Assembly: GCA_024405335.1 (NCBI GenBank)
Contig: JAKSOX010000070.1
Coordinates: 1-8,896, forward strand
DNA length: 8,896 bases
From: Kiritimatiellia bacterium
GTDB lineage: Bacteria; Verrucomicrobiota; Kiritimatiellia; RFP12; UBA1067
Direction of reading: 5' to 3'
A program made the position numbers and the translations under genes. Positions within the stretch are counted from its first letter, which is position 1; each line of letters starts with the position of its first letter. The notes under the pieces were generated by a model. That model did no database searches. It was not told the DNA's origin and was given only the letters and a program-made list of their open reading frames with translations. Shown one piece after another: positions 7,031 to 8,896 of the stretch.

Positions 7031-8029
7031 ATGCTCACAAGAAGGAACTTTCTCGAAGCGATGGCGGCGACGGGTGCCGCGGCCGCGCTTCCCGGCTGCT
7101 GCAACAAGTGCTGCGGCGGCGTCAAGGGCGTGATCGCGCTCCAGCTCTACTCGATCCACCAGTACATCGGCAAGCAGGGCCAGGGCAAGCTGGGCCTCGA
7201 AAAGGCGCTCGCCGAGGTCCGCAAGATCGGCTACAAGTCCGTCGAATTCGCTGGCTACTACGGCGCCGACGCGGCCGAGCTCAAGAAGATGCTCGCGGAC
7301 AACGGCCTCACCGTGTGCGGCACGCACGTGTCCAATGCGGCGTACGGCTTCGACATGAAGAATTTCACGTTCGACAAGGACGTGCTCAAGAAGACGTGCG
7401 ATTTCGAACTCGCCTACGGCAACAGCCACGTCATCTGCCCCGGCGGCGGCAACTTCCCGCCCGGATGCAGCTGGTCCACGGGCCAGGGCGGCGAGCCCTG
7501 CAAGTCCTCGAAGGAAATCGACGACTTCACCAAGAAGCTCTGCGACCTCTACAACCAGGCCGCCGACGTCGCCAAGGGGTACGGCTGCACGATCGGCCTC
7601 CACAACCACACGTGGGAACACGCGATCTTCCTCACGGACGGCACCTCGTTCTGGGACTACTTCTTCTCCAACACCCGCGACAACGTCTGCATGGAGCAGG
7701 ACGTCGGCTGGACGACCTGCGCCGGCGACACGATCAAAGGCGTCAACCCGATGGTCCAGTACACGAAGTACCCGCACCGCTCCCCGACGCTGCACGCGAA
7801 GGAGAACGGCATGGGCAAGGGCGTGAAGAAGTTCGACGCGATCCTCGGCAAGCCGGGCTGCGACGAGAACGGCAAGCCCTGCGCGACGCCGGTGGATTGG
7901 GACGCGCTCCTGCCGGTCGCCGAAAAGGACGGCGTCAAGTACTGGGTCGTCGAATGCGAGCGCCACTTCGATTCGCTCGAAGCCGTGACGCCTTCCTACC
8001 AGTTCCTCAAGACGAAAGGACTCAACTGA
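7031..8029 (+). CDS. Cys-rich Tat lipoprotein of the sugar isomerase/epimerase TIM-barrel family
   Basis: This 332-residue protein is a second xylose isomerase-like TIM barrel, divergent from the one upstream. It starts with a Tat motif (TRRNFLE, residues 3-9), an alanine-rich core and the lipobox-like LPGC with C23, so membrane anchoring is likely. After the lipobox comes CNKCC (C24, C27, C28). The barrel runs from about 33 (GVIALQLYSIHQYIG). Probable active-site and metal-site segments are GLHNHTWEH (189-197, E196), MEQDVGW (D224), LHAKEN (H255, K257) and VVECER (E308, E310). The protein has 16 cysteines, many for an exported protein of this size, including three in a glycine-rich loop at 136-157. 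Codon use is strongly C/G-ending, which suggests good expression. Its stop shares a base with the next start, so it is probably translationally coupled to the oxidoreductase. It may be an epimerase, isomerase or keto-glycoside lyase, and the sequence alone does not decide which. Confidence 0.84.
   Translation: MLTRRNFLEAMAATGAAAALPGCCNKCCGGVKGVIALQLYSIHQYIGKQGQGKLGLEKALAEVRKIGYKSVEFAGYYGADAAELKKMLADNGLTVCGTHVSNAAYGFDMKNFTFDKDVLKKTCDFELAYGNSHVICPGGGNFPPGCSWSTGQGGEPCKSSKEIDDFTKKLCDLYNQAADVAKGYGCTIGLHNHTWEHAIFLTDGTSFWDYFFSNTRDNVCMEQDVGWTTCAGDTIKGVNPMVQYTKYPHRSPTLHAKENGMGKGVKKFDAILGKPGCDENGKPCATPVDWDALLPVAEKDGVKYWVVECERHFDSLEAVTPSYQFLKTKGLN
8015..8020 (+). promoter_or_regulatory. Ribosome binding site of the oxidoreductase gene, inside the preceding gene
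   Basis: AAAGGA ends 8 bases before the ATG at 8029 and lies within the last codons of the TIM-barrel lipoprotein gene. With the TGATG stop/start overlap at 8027-8031, it marks the oxidoreductase start and suggests coupled translation. Confidence 0.65.
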
Positions 8030-8896
8030 TGATCGACCTGAACCGCCGCAGTTTCCTGTTCGGCAGCGCGGCCGCGGCCGCGCTCGCGGGCTACTCCACC
8101 GCCAAGGTGGGAGCGCGCACGCTCAAGCCGGGCGAAAAGTTCCGCATCGCGATGATCGGTCTCGGCATCCAGGGCCGCACGGCCCTGCTGCCGCAGTTCC
8201 TCGAGCAGAAGAACGCCGTCGTCACGACGGTGTGCGACTGCGATCCCGAGCGCGCGGAAGACGCCCGCAAGCGCGTCAACAAATACTACAAGAACGAGGA
8301 TTGCAAGGCCGTTCTCGACTTCCGCGAGGTGCTTGAGGATCCGTCCATCGACGGCGTGTGCATCGCGACGCCTGACCACTGGCACGCCTACATGTCCGTC
8401 GAGGCCATGAAGCACGGCAAGGACGTGTACTGCGAAAAGCCGCTCACGTTCTCGATCGACGAGGCCAAGAAGGTCATCGCCGCGCAGAAGAAGTACGACC
8501 GCGTGTTCCAGACGGGCTCCATGCAGCGCTCCTGGAAGGCGGTTTCCGAGTTCCGCACCGCCGTGATGATCGTCCGCAACGGCCTGATCGGCGACCTCAA
8601 GTATGTCGACGCCAACTACGGCATCGGCGGCCAGAAGCTCGGCGGTCCTTCCCATCCCGTGCGTTTCTTCGACGTTCCCGAGAACGCCGCCAAGGAAGGC
8701 GCGCCGAACGACAAGCTCGGCTGCTGGGGCTGGGACATGTGGCTCGGCCCGGCTGCGTGGCGTCCGTATTCGGACCAGCTCGCGCCCCGCGGCGTGAACA
8801 ACTTCTATCCGATGTTCTGGCGCTTCGACGACGACATCGGTTCGGGCTACAACGGCGACTGGGGCGCGCACCACCTCGACATCGCGCAGTGGGGCA
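8029..8896 (+). CDS. Tat-exported Gfo/Idh/MocA family oxidoreductase (3' end beyond the window)
   Basis: The first 289 residues are visible and the frame is still open at the window end. The N-terminus MIDLNRRSFLFGSAAAAALAG is a Tat signal (NRRSFLF, residues 5-11). A Rossmann fold follows at about 38, with GLGIQG (G44, G46, G49) for NAD(P) binding. ATPDHWHA at 113-120 and CEKPLT at 135-140, with the family's EKP motif, come next. The substrate domain shows MWLGPAAWRPY at about 237-247 and GDWGAHHLDIAQW at 276-288, both typical of the exported subgroup found in Planctomycetes, Verrucomicrobia and Bacteroidetes. Members oxidise or reduce sugar hydroxyls, and exported ones such as glucose-fructose oxidoreductase cross the membrane with the nucleotide already bound. 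Usual lengths of 400-450 residues mean roughly a third is missing here. The start overlaps the preceding stop by one base. The sugar substrate is unknown; oxidation to a 3-keto-glycoside is a plausible role given the TIM-barrel neighbours. Confidence 0.88.
   Translation, partial: MIDLNRRSFLFGSAAAAALAGYSTAKVGARTLKPGEKFRIAMIGLGIQGRTALLPQFLEQKNAVVTTVCDCDPERAEDARKRVNKYYKNEDCKAVLDFREVLEDPSIDGVCIATPDHWHAYMSVEAMKHGKDVYCEKPLTFSIDEAKKVIAAQKKYDRVFQTGSMQRSWKAVSEFRTAVMIVRNGLIGDLKYVDANYGIGGQKLGGPSHPVRFFDVPENAAKEGAPNDKLGCWGWDMWLGPAAWRPYSDQLAPRGVNNFYPMFWRFDDDIGSGYNGDWGAHHLDIAQWG

Noticed and set aside
5701..7125. A 474-codon minus-strand frame opposite the first TIM-barrel gene
   Set aside because: It is an antisense shadow. 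The + strand frame has a Tat signal and ordered metal ligands, and nothing supports the minus strand.
1..8896. tRNA or rRNA genes, CRISPR arrays, insertion sequences, inverted terminal repeats, prophage genes
   Set aside because: Reading through both strands gave no recognisable RNA-gene structure, spaced direct repeats, transposase motifs or integration sites. The window is almost fully covered by metabolic genes with uniform base composition.

Overview
This is a gene-dense, high-GC window with every gene on the + strand. I see no RNA genes, mobile elements or CRISPR. It reads as a carbohydrate-utilisation locus from a bacterium of the Planctomycetes-Verrucomicrobia-Chlamydiae/Lentisphaerae/Kiritimatiellota group. 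That placement is an inference. It rests on a GH106-type rhamnosidase beside a run of Tat-exported sugar isomerase-like TIM barrels and a Tat-exported Gfo/Idh/MocA oxidoreductase, a combination typical of those phyla. No marker gene is present to fix the taxonomy.

Layout. (1) Positions 1-53 hold the last 16 codons and stop of an unidentified gene. (2) Seven bases later, 61-3168 encodes a Sec-exported GH106 alpha-L-rhamnosidase-like protein. (3) A promoter with an extended -10 box (TGG-TATAAT) overlaps the end of that gene and sits 7 bases before the next ATG, so the next message probably starts at or within one base of its start codon. It drives 3195-4580, a two-domain esterase (an alpha/beta-hydrolase fused to an SGNH hydrolase), and 4602-5600, a Tat-type metallophosphoesterase lipoprotein. 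(4) A 124-bp gap follows, with a GC-rich hairpin and a well-spaced promoter (TTGCAT, 17 bp, TGG-TATTAT). (5) A second operon follows. It has a Tat-exported TIM-barrel isomerase/epimerase-like protein (5725-6975), a Cys-rich Tat lipoprotein of the same fold (7031-8029), and a Tat-exported Gfo/Idh/MocA oxidoreductase (8029 to beyond the window end) that starts in a one-base TGATG overlap.

How they may work together (inference). The GH106 enzyme would remove rhamnose and the double esterase would remove acyl groups from a branched plant polysaccharide such as pectic rhamnogalacturonan. The second operon resembles an exported version of oxidative ('redox') deglycosylation, in which a Gfo/Idh/MocA enzyme makes a 3-keto-glycoside that a TIM-barrel partner then eliminates or epimerises. 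The two polysaccharide-facing hydrolases carry Sec signals, whereas all four proteins expected to need a metal or nucleotide cofactor carry Tat signals. This Sec/Tat split and the candidate exported redox module are the most interesting aspects. Each protein belongs to a known family, so any novelty lies in the combination and the location.
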